The notes under the pieces: generated by a model | The model's database searches: none | Told to the model about the DNA's origin: nothing | The model's input: only the letters and a program-made list of their open reading frames with translations | Part shown: one piece after another, positions 8,389 to 17,785 of the stretch | Position numbering within the stretch: the first letter of the stretch is position 1 | Layout of the letters: each line of letters begins with the position of its first letter | Translations under genes and position numbers: made by a program | Source of the DNA: an uncultured Cellvibrionales bacterium | GTDB lineage: Bacteria > Pseudomonadota > Gammaproteobacteria > Pseudomonadales > Cellvibrionaceae | Reading direction: 5' to 3' | Length of the DNA stretch: 64,000 nucleotides | Assembly: GCA_913050115.1 (NCBI GenBank) | Contig: CAJWZU010000002.1 | Location: 1-64,000 of the forward strand

Positions 8389-9891
8389 ATGTTTATGTTA
8401 AAAACCTTGTCTAGTCGTTTAACGCTGACGTTGCTGCTGCTGTTTGTGTCTGTTATGGCGGTAGTCGTATTTTCCACTTATCAGTCAGGTTTATTGTGGC
8501 AGGACCGAGTCAATCAGAGCCTGTATCGCGGTCTGGTTAATAGTGTTAGTCGCGATATGCATATCGACGATATACGGAAAATTGATTTGGTCGGTGTTAA
8601 GTCTAATTTTCGTCGTCTTGTGGGGCGAGATCTGGCGCTGGACGCCTATCTTCTCGGCGGCGATGGGCAAATATTAGCCGCTACCAGCAGTGCTGAGCGC
8701 GGTCGTGTTGACAGTGAGGCATTGGGGGAGTTTTTTGCACTAGAACCAGATTTTCCTGTTTATGGCACCGATCCAAATTCAGAGTCTGCCTTTAAAATAT
8801 TTTCCGCTGCCAAAATTAGTGATGATCTCGGTCAAATGGGCTACCTGTATGTAGTCGTAGGAGAAGAACGCTACGATTCAATTATTGATAAATTGTTGCA
8901 TCACAACTGTATCAAGTTGTTATCGCGTATGGGAATCGCCTCCGGCGTGGTGGTAATACTACTCGGCTGGATTCTTTATGCGGCCATTACTGGCCCGATA
9001 AAACGTATGTGCCTAAACATTGATGCCTATGAAGAATCAGGCTTTACCGATTTGGCCCTATTACAAACTCAGCGCGGTAGTGACAGTGCCGATGTTTGGC
9101 ACTTAAAGCAGACGGTGCAGCGTATGGCTGAAAAAATCAGTGAACAGTTGCGGCAATTGCAATCTATGGACAAATTGCGCAAAGAACAATTGGTACAACT
9201 ATCTCATGACTTAAAAACACCTATCGCGGCACAACGTGGTTACCTGGAAACGTTGTTGTTGGCGAGCGATAAAATTAATCCGGCAAAGGCCAAGCATTTT
9301 CAGCAGCAAGCACTAGACAATACTCAGATCTTATCGCAGCGAGTTGAGGGCATCCTGGAATTGGCACGGCTCGATAATCAAAGCCATCCGTGCCAGTTAG
9401 AAGTCATCAATCTCAGTGAGCTCTGTGCTGATACTGTGCAGCAGCTTGAGAGTCTTGGCTTAAAACAGGGCATCAGTTTGTCGTTGAACATGCCCGCGGA
9501 TGCAATTGAAATTATGGCGGATATTGCCCAGTTGCAACGGGTACTCATCAATTTAATTGAAAATTCTTTTAGTTACACCTCGTCCGATGCCAGGGTCGAA
9601 TTAACTATGCTTCTACTCGATAGTGGTGAGGTGCGAATTTCTGTCGCCGACAATGGCTGCGGTATTGCAGAGGATGAATTGCTATTGCTGTTTGAACCTT
9701 ATCACCGTTCCAGTGTGGAATTACCACAGCAACACTTAGGCTTAGGCTTGGCGATTTGTAAAAAATTAGTTTCGTTACATGACAGCAACTTACAGGTTCA
9801 ATCAACGCTGGGTGAGGGCTCGAATTTTTATTTTGACCTTCAGGTTTGCTGTGCTTGGCCAATGGCCAGAGTGCCATTCAATAGTGTTTAA
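8389..9891 (+). CDS. Membrane sensor histidine kinase
   Basis: 500 residues. Transmembrane helix about 10-30, a periplasmic sensor of about 140 residues, second helix about 180-205, HAMP-like linker, HisKA dimerisation domain with phospho-acceptor His273 (SHDLKTP), and an HATPase_c domain with N box (NLIEN), G1 (DNGCGI) and G2 (GLGLAI). Partner of the regulator just upstream. The ATG at 8395 (MLKTL) is an alternative start. A short C-terminal tail follows the ATPase domain. Confidence 0.92.
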   Translation: MFMLKTLSSRLTLTLLLLFVSVMAVVVFSTYQSGLLWQDRVNQSLYRGLVNSVSRDMHIDDIRKIDLVGVKSNFRRLVGRDLALDAYLLGGDGQILAATSSAERGRVDSEALGEFFALEPDFPVYGTDPNSESAFKIFSAAKISDDLGQMGYLYVVVGEERYDSIIDKLLHHNCIKLLSRMGIASGVVVILLGWILYAAITGPIKRMCLNIDAYEESGFTDLALLQTQRGSDSADVWHLKQTVQRMAEKISEQLRQLQSMDKLRKEQLVQLSHDLKTPIAAQRGYLETLLLASDKINPAKAKHFQQQALDNTQILSQRVEGILELARLDNQSHPCQLEVINLSELCADTVQQLESLGLKQGISLSLNMPADAIEIMADIAQLQRVLINLIENSFSYTSSDARVELTMLLLDSGEVRISVADNGCGIAEDELLLLFEPYHRSSVELPQQHLGLGLAICKKLVSLHDSNLQVQSTLGEGSNFYFDLQVCCAWPMARVPFNSV

Positions 9892-10046
9892 AATACTTTG
9901 TTTGCGTTTAAAGCTGCTGGTATTGAAAAGTTTATGAATTTGTAAAGTAGTTGTGATTCTTTTGTTAGAAGTTATCTCTAATCTCTTAATCAGCCCCAAG
10001 GGTTAAATCGAGATGTACTTCAAAATTATAATAAAGGATTACAACA

Positions 10047-10895
10047 ATGAAAAAGCTTATTCTTCCTATTGCTATCTCTATGTTGGCCGCGGCACAATCT
10101 CAAGCCGTACAACTGGAGATTTCTATTGCTAATATTAGTGGCGGCAATACCTTTACACCGGTGTTAACAGCAGCTCACAACAGCGATACCTACCTTTTTA
10201 AAACCGGCACTATGGCCTCAGACGCATTGGCGATGATGGCTGAAGGTGGCGATATTTCAGGCCTCGAGGCGATGGTTACCGGTTCTGCTGTTACAGCAAC
10301 AGCTCCTGGTTTGACTATGGCTGGTATGTCTAACAGCGTGACTATCGATGCTATGGACTATCAATACCTGTCTTTGACGGCAATGATTCTGCCGACTAAC
10401 GACGGTTTTGTCGGTTTGGATAGCTGGATGATTCCGCAGACTCCCGGTACTTATACTATTCGTGTTAGTAGCTACGACGCGGGCAGTGAGCTTAATGATG
10501 AAATCATTAATGGTGGCGGTAGTCTTGGTACTGCCGGTATTCCTGGCGCTCCCGGTGGCCAGGGCGGTATCAATGCGATGGGTATTCCCGGCGCTATGGA
10601 AAGTGCATATGTACACACACATCCAGGCGTTATCGGTGATTTAGATATGAATGGCGGCTATTCTGACGTTAATGCTGCAGTACATAAATGGCAGGATCCT
10701 ATTGCTCTGGTTACCGTTAAGGTAATGGCCGATGAAGTTATGCCGGATATGTGGAGTGGTGAGCAAGTGGCTTATGTCAAAGGCGATATGCTCAGTTACA
10801 TGGGAAAATATTATGTGGTCAGGCAGTCTCACACCTCTCTGTCCGTTTGGCCGCCGATCAATGTACCGGCTTTGTTTGAAGAGGTTATGGACTAG
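10047..10895 (+). CDS. Secreted spondin-domain protein with C-terminal chitin-binding-like module
   Basis: 282 residues with a clear signal peptide (MKKLILPIAISMLAAAQSQA) and a strong AAAGGA ribosome site. Residues about 22-225 match the bacterial spondin_N pattern: NISGGNTFTP, LAMMAEGGD, LPTNDGFVGLD, YDAGSELNDE, VHTHPGVIGD. A Gly/Ala/Pro-rich loop lies about residues 152-175. The last 50 residues (YVKGDMLSYMGKYYVV then WPP) look like a CBM5/12-type binding module. Probably an extracellular surface or matrix protein; no enzymatic function is suggested. Followed by a terminator. Confidence 0.8.
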   Translation: MKKLILPIAISMLAAAQSQAVQLEISIANISGGNTFTPVLTAAHNSDTYLFKTGTMASDALAMMAEGGDISGLEAMVTGSAVTATAPGLTMAGMSNSVTIDAMDYQYLSLTAMILPTNDGFVGLDSWMIPQTPGTYTIRVSSYDAGSELNDEIINGGGSLGTAGIPGAPGGQGGINAMGIPGAMESAYVHTHPGVIGDLDMNGGYSDVNAAVHKWQDPIALVTVKVMADEVMPDMWSGEQVAYVKGDMLSYMGKYYVVRQSHTSLSVWPPINVPALFEEVMD

Positions 10896-10926
10896 CAATA
10901 AAAGTTATTCTATTTAATAACAAAAA

Positions 10927-10957
10927 TGGCGAGCCATTGGCTCGCTGTTTTTTATTT
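10927..10957 (+). terminator. Terminator of the spondin-domain gene
   Basis: Seven-base stem GCGAGCC/GGCTCGC with a three-base loop (10929-10945) followed by a T-rich run; about 35 bases after the stop. Confidence 0.85.
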
Positions 10958-10964
10958 TTTATAT

Positions 10965-13205
10965 TTAAAAAATCGTTCCCAAAAACATATAAACACTCTG
11001 CTCGCCGGTATTCGTTCTGCCATAGGACAGGATTACCGGGCCAATGTTGGACGCCACTCCAATGGATACACTGCCAGCGCTAATAGTGTCTGACAGGTTA
11101 ACATCGTCGCTGCTGTTCCAGACATTACCGCGTTCGAGCGACAGGCCAATATAGGTTGGAAAAGCAAAGGCGCCAAAGTCATTGTCGGCCAGACGGTAGT
11201 TGTAGAGCAGTGCGCCGAAGGCTTTATAGCGGCCAGATATTTCATTTTGGTTAAATCCGGATAACTTTCTGTAGCCGCCTAAATCTTGGGCTACAGTGGG
11301 CACTAGCAAGCTGGAGTCAGTGCCGCCAAATTCAACGTTCAGCGCTAAACTATGACGCTCAATGCTGTGTGCTCCCAGCCATTCGAAGCTACCATTTTGG
11401 CTGTTGTCAGTGTTTTTATTGTCATCTTCAAAAATGGAGGACGCTTTAAATTCTAGTGAGTGGCCGCTGGTGGGAAAGTACAGGTTGTCGAGAGTGTCGT
11501 AGCCAAAGCGTAGGTAGGGGCCATAGCTATCGGAGTCGATGTCTTGATCTAAACCGAGTAAGTCTACATTTCCGCGCACGGCACCGTAGCCTAAAGCGGC
11601 AATAGTATTGGAATTTATATTCCAGCCCAACTCAGACTCTGTATAAAAAGTATTAAATTCGGTAGCAATGTAATCGAGATTATTATCGGAGAGATCATTG
11701 AAATAAAAGTTGCGTTTTTGTTTGGTGTAGCCTGCTTCTATATTCCAATAGAAGTTTTGATTTTTATCCAGCGGTGTATAAAATTCGGTATTGATATCGG
11801 TGCGGGTGCCGATAATAAATTCACTGCGCCATTCGGCGCCATATCGATTGATGTCGGTCAGAGTATAGGCGCCCCCGATGGCGATATTAGTGCTGCCATT
11901 GAACGACTCCTCTACACTCATCATCATATCGAAAAAACCCGGTCCCCAAGATTTCTCTTTTGCATATACCACCAGTATATTTTCACCGCCGCGCTGTTCG
12001 AATTCGTAATCGACGCGTTCATATAAGTTCTGGGCATAGATACGATGAATATTTTCTTCCAGTTCAGCCTGGCTGTAAGGCACGCCTTTTTTCACACCTA
12101 GGGCTCGTTTGATAATATTTTTATCGAGGCGAGCGTTACTGATAATTTTTATGCGGTCGGCGGTAAAACTGTCACTTTCTGGCAGACCTGCGCGGCGTTG
12201 CATTTTTTGCCTGACGTAGTTGTTATAATCGCTATCGCTCATGCTCAGTGCTGACAGTTGTGGCGCCATTAAACGAGCAGCTTTTTCACCCAGTGGTGAG
12301 CCCTCTTCGACGCGGCCAAAGTCACCGGTACCAATATGACTAACCTCGGGTTTAATAAGAATGTCGCGCTCAGTCATATTGGCGATCTGCTGGCGAGTAC
12401 TGGTGTTGGTCATATGGGTAATCAGTTGGCCAACAATAGCGAGGTAGGAGTCGAGTTCGGACTGTTGGCTTAAGTCGGTACCAATATCAATGGCGATAAC
12501 AATATCAGCGCCCATGTCTTTTAGTACATCGACCGGCAGGTTGTTAACAATACCACCGTCGGCCAGTATCTTGCCGTCATGCTCAATTGGCTTAAGTGCG
12601 CCAGGTACGGCCATGCTGGCCTGCATGGCAGTGACTAAATTACCGCGGTCAAATACATAGGGCTGCATGGCGCCAAGATCTAAAGCGACGGTGCGCAGGG
12701 GTACGGGCATATCGTCGAAGTTATTAAAATTACGTAAGTTTTTGGTCGACTGGCGCAGCAGCATTGCCATGGTCTCGCCCTGTATATAGCCCGACGGTAG
12801 ACTCACTTTTTTGCCGTCAAAACCTATATCAGTTTCTATTTGAAACTTGTCGCGAATTTTTTTATTGCGATAAGATAAGTCACTGCGGGAAATTTTATCG
12901 GAATAACCACTCGTCCAATTGGTGGCAAACATACGCTGCTCAATTTCATCGGCCGATAAACCCATTGCCACCATACCCGCCACATAGGCGCCAATAGAGG
13001 TGCCGGCAACATAGTCGATGGGAATATTCATTTCTTCTAGCACGCGAATAACGCCGATATGAGCGGCACCTTTAGCGCCGCCACCACCGAGCGCCAAGCC
13101 AATTTTTAAGCGCTGTTGCTGTTCGGCTATAGTAATAGACGAAAAAAATAGCATACAGATTAGAATCAGCAAACGGCAAGGCATAGAATTTATTGTGTAA
13201 CGCAT
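10965..13205 (-). CDS. Patatin-like phospholipase fused to an Omp85-type beta-barrel (type Vd autotransporter, PlpD-like)
   Basis: 746 residues. Signal peptide (about 1-27), patatin domain with the oxyanion loop GGGGAKG (40-46), nucleophile Ser70 in GTSIG and the DGG motif near residue 216 (Ser-Asp dyad), a POTRA-like region about 340-410, then a surface-antigen/BamA-like 16-strand barrel ending in a terminal Phe. This is the architecture of PlpD of Pseudomonas, a lipase exposed by its own outer-membrane barrel. GGA lies about 11 nt before the ATG at 13205; Met8 is an alternative start. Convergent with the spondin-domain gene. Confidence 0.92.
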   Translation of the reverse strand: MRYTINSMPCRLLILICMLFFSSITIAEQQQRLKIGLALGGGGAKGAAHIGVIRVLEEMNIPIDYVAGTSIGAYVAGMVAMGLSADEIEQRMFATNWTSGYSDKISRSDLSYRNKKIRDKFQIETDIGFDGKKVSLPSGYIQGETMAMLLRQSTKNLRNFNNFDDMPVPLRTVALDLGAMQPYVFDRGNLVTAMQASMAVPGALKPIEHDGKILADGGIVNNLPVDVLKDMGADIVIAIDIGTDLSQQSELDSYLAIVGQLITHMTNTSTRQQIANMTERDILIKPEVSHIGTGDFGRVEEGSPLGEKAARLMAPQLSALSMSDSDYNNYVRQKMQRRAGLPESDSFTADRIKIISNARLDKNIIKRALGVKKGVPYSQAELEENIHRIYAQNLYERVDYEFEQRGGENILVVYAKEKSWGPGFFDMMMSVEESFNGSTNIAIGGAYTLTDINRYGAEWRSEFIIGTRTDINTEFYTPLDKNQNFYWNIEAGYTKQKRNFYFNDLSDNNLDYIATEFNTFYTESELGWNINSNTIAALGYGAVRGNVDLLGLDQDIDSDSYGPYLRFGYDTLDNLYFPTSGHSLEFKASSIFEDDNKNTDNSQNGSFEWLGAHSIERHSLALNVEFGGTDSSLLVPTVAQDLGGYRKLSGFNQNEISGRYKAFGALLYNYRLADNDFGAFAFPTYIGLSLERGNVWNSSDDVNLSDTISAGSVSIGVASNIGPVILSYGRTNTGEQSVYMFLGTIF

Positions 13206-13740
13206 GATTAACGGTTTTCCAAACGGTTATAGTCGAGCAAGCCTGAGGCTATCAGTTGGCTTTGTTTGTAGTCTTGGGTGCGCTGATCGCTGAAGTTCCA
13301 AAAACTGCTATCAATGAATTTTACATAATTTACAGCTGTAAAAAAATGCCATAACTATTCTACAAATTTATCGAATTTAGCCTCGCTAATGCGGTAAATG
13401 CATTGACGTAACCACCAACCACATTCTGTAGGATTATAGCGCGGTCTTGCTTGAGAGTGAGCATGCTGATCGTGCCAAATATAGTAGTCATATTGAGCAA
13501 GGCGTTATTGCGCAGCAGCGAGAAGTAGATTTGGCTGATAGCCGAGATTTAGATCATGACTAATGGCGATAACTGCATAAGAGGTTATAACATTGAATAG
13601 CATTAGCTTATCAATGGTCGCTATAGGCATAAGCAGAAGACGGCTCAGTGATGATTGCAGTTGCTCGGCCAGTATTGGATAAACATCCTATTGGGTGTTG
13701 TCAGTCTAATAATCGATATCGAGGTCATAGAAATTATCAA
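13206..13740. other. Intergenic stretch with possible decayed coding DNA
   Basis: About 530 bases with no intact gene. A stop-free stretch on the plus strand around 13436-13555 reads like protein (LLESEHADRAKYSS, IAQQREVDLADSR) but has no start codon and no family that I recognise. It may be residue of the same decay that produced the transporter fragment to its right. Confidence 0.3.
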
Positions 13741-13935
13741 AAATTTTTGTTTTGGAGCATTCGGGTCGGCTTCAGTGACGCGGTATTAACGCCGATGTGC
13801 CTCGGTCGAGGTATCGATATTCCGATGACTATGTATCTAGTCGGCGCTGGCTAAATAAGCCATAGCGGCGACAATTTTTTAGCCAATAGAAGCGCTTAGA
13901 TAAAGAGTCATTTGATGGCCTATCTGTCCAGCTAG
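13741..13935 (+). pseudogene. Remnant of an AI-2E-family (PerM/YdiK-like) transporter gene
   Basis: The frame starting at 13741 reads FLFWSIRVGFSDAVLTPMC then LGRGIDIPM..YLVGAG. This matches the conserved C-terminal pattern of AI-2E transporters (WSI.VGLSDNVLKPLLLGRG.D.PM..ILLGA.GG). An in-frame TAA at 13852 and a TAG further on interrupt it; after the stops the frame still reads HSG..FLA and KSHLMAYLS, similar to the last helix of such proteins. No N-terminal part was found nearby. An open frame from 13648 covers part of it but cannot be a working transporter. The family match is from memory of the pattern. Confidence 0.55.
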
Positions 13936-14050
13936 AGCTAAGATGTTGGGTTTTTTTAATAGTGCTTTACTGGACCATAAGCTTCGCCAGATATGGCATT
14001 ACGTCGTTCTCGGCACTGGCTATTAATCTGGTTTGGTCGCTGTTAGTGAC

Positions 14051-14086
14051 AAAAAAAGGCTGACACTCTAAGTACCCGCCTTTTTT
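14051..14086 (-). terminator. Terminator of the glutaredoxin-like gene
   Basis: AAAAAAGGC / GCCTTTTTT inverted repeat with a loop of about 17 bases; on the minus strand it ends in a T-run just after the gene's stop. It has T-runs on both strands. Confidence 0.65.
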
Positions 14087-14102
14087 ATTGAAACTGTATT
14101 AA

Positions 14103-14471
14103 CTAAGCGGCGAAGCGCTGATCGAGATAGTTAATTATATCCTTGGACTCATACATCCACTCAACATTACCGTCTTTTTCAATGCGCAGACAAGGCACCT
14201 TTACTCTGCCTCCCTCTGTCCCCAGCTCTTGGCGATACTCGCCAGGCTTCTGTGCGTCGCGAGTGACAACGTTTATATTTAAACGGCGAATGGCGCGGCG
14301 AGTCTTAATACAGAATGGGCAGGCATAAAACTGATACAGCGAGATAGTGCTGGCATCTGTATTGGCCGCCTTTTGTGCCAGTGAGCCTCGCTGCACTTTC
14401 TTCGGGCTAAATACCCAGTCGATAGCAACAATCAGCCGGCCAAGGCCTTCGCGAACAAGTTTAAGCAGCAT
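14103..14471 (-). CDS. Glutaredoxin-like thiol protein with N-terminal extension
   Basis: 122 residues. The thioredoxin-fold part (about 42-120) has the glutaredoxin/GST-N active site CPFC (Cys51, Cys54), the cis-Pro loop RVKVPCL and a C-terminal helix with YESKDIINYL. It is preceded by about 40 basic and hydrophobic residues that could be a membrane-associated helix. Likely a dithiol reductase; electron donor and target unknown. Stands alone with a terminator behind it. Confidence 0.82.
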   Translation of the reverse strand: MLLKLVREGLGRLIVAIDWVFSPKKVQRGSLAQKAANTDASTISLYQFYACPFCIKTRRAIRRLNINVVTRDAQKPGEYRQELGTEGGRVKVPCLRIEKDGNVEWMYESKDIINYLDQRFAA

Positions 14472-14569
14472 AGTGACGTCTCTATAACAATTGGTGCGAG
14501 CGTAAAGTGGCGCGTATTGTAACAGAATGATGCTGTATGAAAAGTAATCAGTTTTTTGTTCTGATGTGG

Positions 14570-14962
14570 CTAGCGCAGGAACTTAATCGCCAATGCCGTA
14601 CTAAGGCCCCAAACCCAATTAAAAAATAGTACCAGCAGTATTGTGAATAGCCCCAGGTCTAAGCCCGCTATACCCTTGTAGGCTTGCATGGGTAAAACTA
14701 CAAAAAGCTGCATGAGGGTCGGAAACACAGACAAAACTGTGCCTTTCATCAATAGTCGTGAGTTGAGCATGGGCAATATAAACAGTAGCCCCCACAAGCC
14801 GCCCCAGACAATACGCGGGTAAATCCAATGCGGCGTTAGGCCAGGTGTTATAGACACACTCAGTGATTGGCTGATGCCCTGCTGGCCAAACTGCCAAATC
14901 ACTAGACTATTGATAAGAGCGCCGATACAACCGGCGGCGAAAAAGAACATCAGTTTATGCAT
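14570..14962 (-). CDS. Conserved small inner-membrane protein, function unknown
   Basis: 130 residues with four predicted membrane helices (about 4-25, 50-65, 75-95, 105-125) and conserved-looking short loops rich in Trp/Gly (WGGLWGLLF). I do not recognise a named family. Same strand as the glutaredoxin-like gene but 98 bases upstream of it, so a shared transcript is possible. Confidence 0.6.
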   Translation of the reverse strand: MHKLMFFFAAGCIGALINSLVIWQFGQQGISQSLSVSITPGLTPHWIYPRIVWGGLWGLLFILPMLNSRLLMKGTVLSVFPTLMQLFVVLPMQAYKGIAGLDLGLFTILLVLFFNWVWGLSTALAIKFLR

Positions 14963-15748
14963 AGCAATAGGTTTCTCTGTGCGAAAATTATGGGGTTGAG
15001 GTAAAGCGCAATTATTCAGGCTCTGGGCAGGGTGATAAGTTCATCATTGTATGCGATAGCAAGCGACATTTTATTGCTACTGACCACCTTGACCTCTTTA
15101 ACTTCGAGAGCGAAAGTAACACCGTGGCCGCTACAATTAAAACTGTTACCGAACGGTAGGCGCAGACATCGACAAGGCTAAAGGTCAGAACCTGTCGAGG
15201 CACTGGCTCGCTGTGCTGAGTTCAATCCAGACACCGGCAGCAGTAACTCCATAATACAGCAGTCTGCCTACCTTAGTGCCTAGCTTAAGACCTATGCATG
15301 CCAATGCAGGCGCCGATACAGCGCGAGCGTAATCGTGGCATACAGTGTATAGCGAGTGCTGGGCAAAATTTTATAACCGCCTAACTTAGTAGCGATAGGC
15401 TATTGGTCGGCATCGCCAAATAATAGCAAATAGGTTGCCAAGCCCGAGTGCAGTAATTTCCATACTTCCAGTAAGTTAATGGGGGTGAACTTGTGTTTGT
15501 GAACGGCTTTATAGCCACTGGCTTACGGCGTATTAACCCCTCAAATTATGCAGTCGAATAAAATGGGGTTTTTGAATCTGCTAGAGCCTACTAGAGTCTG
15601 TTGGTATTTTTAAGCTCGTATTGTGGGGTTAAGAAAATGTTTAAAAAATCCTGACAATTACAGTTCAGTTTGAAAAGAAGCCACATTTAAGACCACATAT
15701 TAGTAGTAAATTGACAAGAGCCTTCAGCACCAAAGGATACGGTTGTAT
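14963..15748. other. Long intergenic stretch, probably decayed DNA
   Basis: About 790 bases without an intact gene. On the minus strand a frame ending at 15015 reads like a protein end (LPFGNSFNCSGHG, VKEVKVVSSNKMSLA) but is broken by a TAG upstream; the adjacent frame reads MPRQVLTFSLVD. This could be a frameshifted remnant of a short gene; no family recognised. The thpR promoter must lie at the right end. Confidence 0.3.
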
Positions 15749-16282
15749 ATGTCACGACTTTTTATCGGTTGTCCTATTGATAGTGATAGCACTGAACTTA
15801 TAGCCCACGCTTTAATTCGATGGCAACAAAGCGCACAGAAAGTGCATTGGTTGCGACAGGAGAATTGGCACGTGACCTTGGCATTTATAGGCGAGGTCGA
15901 CGACTCATTAGAGCGAAAGCTAGCTTCTAGTATGGATCTCTATCTAAGCGAGCAGCCATGCTTGCAGGCGCCGCTCTTAAATCTATCGGCCTTCCCCGAT
16001 GTTAACTCGGCGGCTATGGTGGTTCAGGTGTTAGCGTGCCCTGCGCTGCAAGCTTTGCACCAAGTTTGTATTAATCTATGCGCTGAGTTGTCGCTGCCTC
16101 TTTGCCCTGGACCCTATCGACCGCACATCACACTGGCGCGCAAGGCTAGTTCTCTTTTGCCTAGATTATTGTCGTTAAAACTCAGTAGTCATATCGATAT
16201 TCGGCAGGTGGCGCTCTATCGCAGCGAAGTTACCGACAATGGGCGTAGCTACCGAATTATTCATCAGTGTGAATTGTTCTAA
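15749..16282 (+). CDS. thpR: RNA 2',3'-cyclic phosphodiesterase (2'-5' RNA ligase family)
   Basis: 177 residues with the two HxTx motifs of the 2H phosphoesterase superfamily, HVTLAF (about 44-49) and HITLAR (about 124-129). Hydrolyses 2',3'-cyclic phosphate ends of RNA; older work names it LigT for its 2'-5' ligase activity. The ATG at 15749 is chosen by homology (MSRLF); a TTG at 15743 is better spaced from the AAAGGA at 15731-15736 and could be the real start. Confidence 0.88.
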   Translation: MSRLFIGCPIDSDSTELIAHALIRWQQSAQKVHWLRQENWHVTLAFIGEVDDSLERKLASSMDLYLSEQPCLQAPLLNLSAFPDVNSAAMVVQVLACPALQALHQVCINLCAELSLPLCPGPYRPHITLARKASSLLPRLLSLKLSSHIDIRQVALYRSEVTDNGRSYRIIHQCELF

Positions 16283-16358
16283 ATGAGATTGAAAAACATA
16301 ACTGTTAATCCATACAGGTGTTTGCTATGGTTATGACATCACCAGTTGAGGTTAGTTA

Positions 16359-16565
16359 ATGCAAGTAGGGTTTCAGTGGGACGCCAGCGACAGTTATGAC
16401 CGCTGTTATCGCCAGAGCTGCATGGACTCTATCGACAGCTTGCCTGCCGCCATGCCTTGGTGTGAGTACATCCGCATTTTGCAGGCGGTAATCAATCAGC
16501 TAGAAGCACCGTTTTTTACTCCGCGAATGCTGAGTAGACAGTGTTCTAGCGGTCAATATTTTTGA
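16359..16565 (+). CDS. Small hypothetical protein
   Basis: 68 residues, soluble, with four Cys; no family recognised. The case for a real gene is GAGGT 6 nt before the ATG, a 10-base gap to the next small frame, and shared orientation with it. It could still be spurious. Confidence 0.45.
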   Translation: MQVGFQWDASDSYDRCYRQSCMDSIDSLPAAMPWCEYIRILQAVINQLEAPFFTPRMLSRQCSSGQYF

Positions 16566-16575
16566 GGCACAGAGT

Positions 16576-16884
16576 ATGTTTGAGACACGCAGAACGAGTG
16601 GTTATCGTTATTCGGCCAGACAGTTAAAGGCTATTGAAGCTTTCGAGGTCGATGAAGGCGCAAAAGCCCTCGCTCATGTGGTGCTGGGGCAGCAGCAACC
16701 TTACGTCGCCAAACGACAGGTAATGGCCAGAATGCTGGGGTGTGATCTTGAAAGTCTCGGCGGGTTTATCGGTCAGTTATCTAGAAGCGGCTTGATGCAA
16801 ATTACTTGCTTAAGCGTTGGGGCGGCCAATGGCTCGGCGCAGGGCGGTGAAGATATGTACCGTTTTAATTTAGGCCGATACTGA
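16576..16884 (+). CDS. Small hypothetical protein, possibly DNA-binding
   Basis: 102 residues, GAGG 8 nt before the ATG. Residues about 15-80 look helical, with an alternation (VAKRQVMARMLGCDLESLGGFIGQL) that would fit a small helical or winged-helix fold. No named family recognised. Probably co-transcribed with the 68-residue frame ten bases upstream. Confidence 0.5.
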   Translation: MFETRRTSGYRYSARQLKAIEAFEVDEGAKALAHVVLGQQQPYVAKRQVMARMLGCDLESLGGFIGQLSRSGLMQITCLSVGAANGSAQGGEDMYRFNLGRY

Positions 16885-16988
16885 TTTAACAACACCATGC
16901 AGTAGTTGTATTTCTTTTCGGGTTTGACTCTATTTGTCAGTGTTAGCATTATTAAGTAATCACTTCACAATGGACTCTGACTGATAAG

Positions 16989-17669
16989 TTATACCTTGTT
17001 TGAATGGTTTTTTGTGCCGCGTTTGCTGTTACTGGCCAAAATAGACAGGACAACCTGAGACACTATAACTGCAACAAAATAGCCGATGCCATGCCCCTGA
17101 TTGTTCTTGAGAATTATTCGGTCAACCACATGGCCAATAACCCTGGAGAGAAATACCACAAAAGTATTCACCACGCCTTGAATCAGAGTCAAAGTGACCA
17201 TATCGCCATTGGCGACATGGCTTAGCTCATGGCCGATTACGGCCTCAATCTCGCTCTGGGTCATGTTGTTGAGCAGACCTTTTGACACAGCGACCAAGGC
17301 TTTTTTTTTGCTGGCGCCGGTGGCAAAGGCATTCATGTCATTTGATGGAAAAATCGCCACTTCAGGGGCTTTAATGCCAACAATTTTTGACTGCTTGGCT
17401 ACGGTATCGAACAGCCACTGTTCAGGCTTATTTTTAGGTTCATTGATTACCTCCGCACCGGTCATGCGCTTGGCCATCCATTTGGAAATGAGCAGCGAAA
17501 TAAACGACCCGCCAAAACCTATTACGCCAGAGAAAATAACCAGCGCTTCAATGTTCAAGTCCGAGCTATTCTCGGCCAATATGCTGTCTACACCCAGCAG
17601 TCTTAAAGTGATGCTCAGTACCAACATAATGGCGATATTGGTTATTAGGAACAAAAAGATACGTTTCAT
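16989..17669 (-). pseudogene. htpX: C-terminally truncated membrane zinc protease HtpX
   Basis: HtpX is an inner-membrane M48 metalloprotease of about 290 residues that degrades damaged membrane proteins. This copy keeps the two N-terminal helices, the loop with NAFATG, the zinc motif HELSH (His147, Glu148, His151) and two further helices. It stops at 226 residues after LSILAS, replaced by about 15 unrelated basic residues. The third zinc ligand (Glu in the family's FRAD segment) and the C-terminal domain are missing, and neither the 100 bases downstream nor other frames contain them. The product cannot bind zinc normally; either a decayed gene or a non-catalytic fragment. A complete htpX may exist elsewhere. 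Confidence 0.8.
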
Positions 17670-17785
17670 AGTTAACCCTATTGTTAGTTCTGAATAGTGG
17701 GCTTTTAATCATGGTCAGCGTAACAATATGATGCCTATTGAGGTATTAGCCTATCCCACTGGATGGTAATCCGATCAAAAGGAAC

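Noticed and set aside
13648-13854. 68-codon plus-strand frame as an intact gene
   Set aside because: Only its second half makes sense, as the remnant of a much longer transporter; it ends in a premature stop.
15012-15203. 63-codon minus-strand frame
   Set aside because: No ribosome site; the neighbouring frame looks more coding-like, so this is at best part of a decayed gene.
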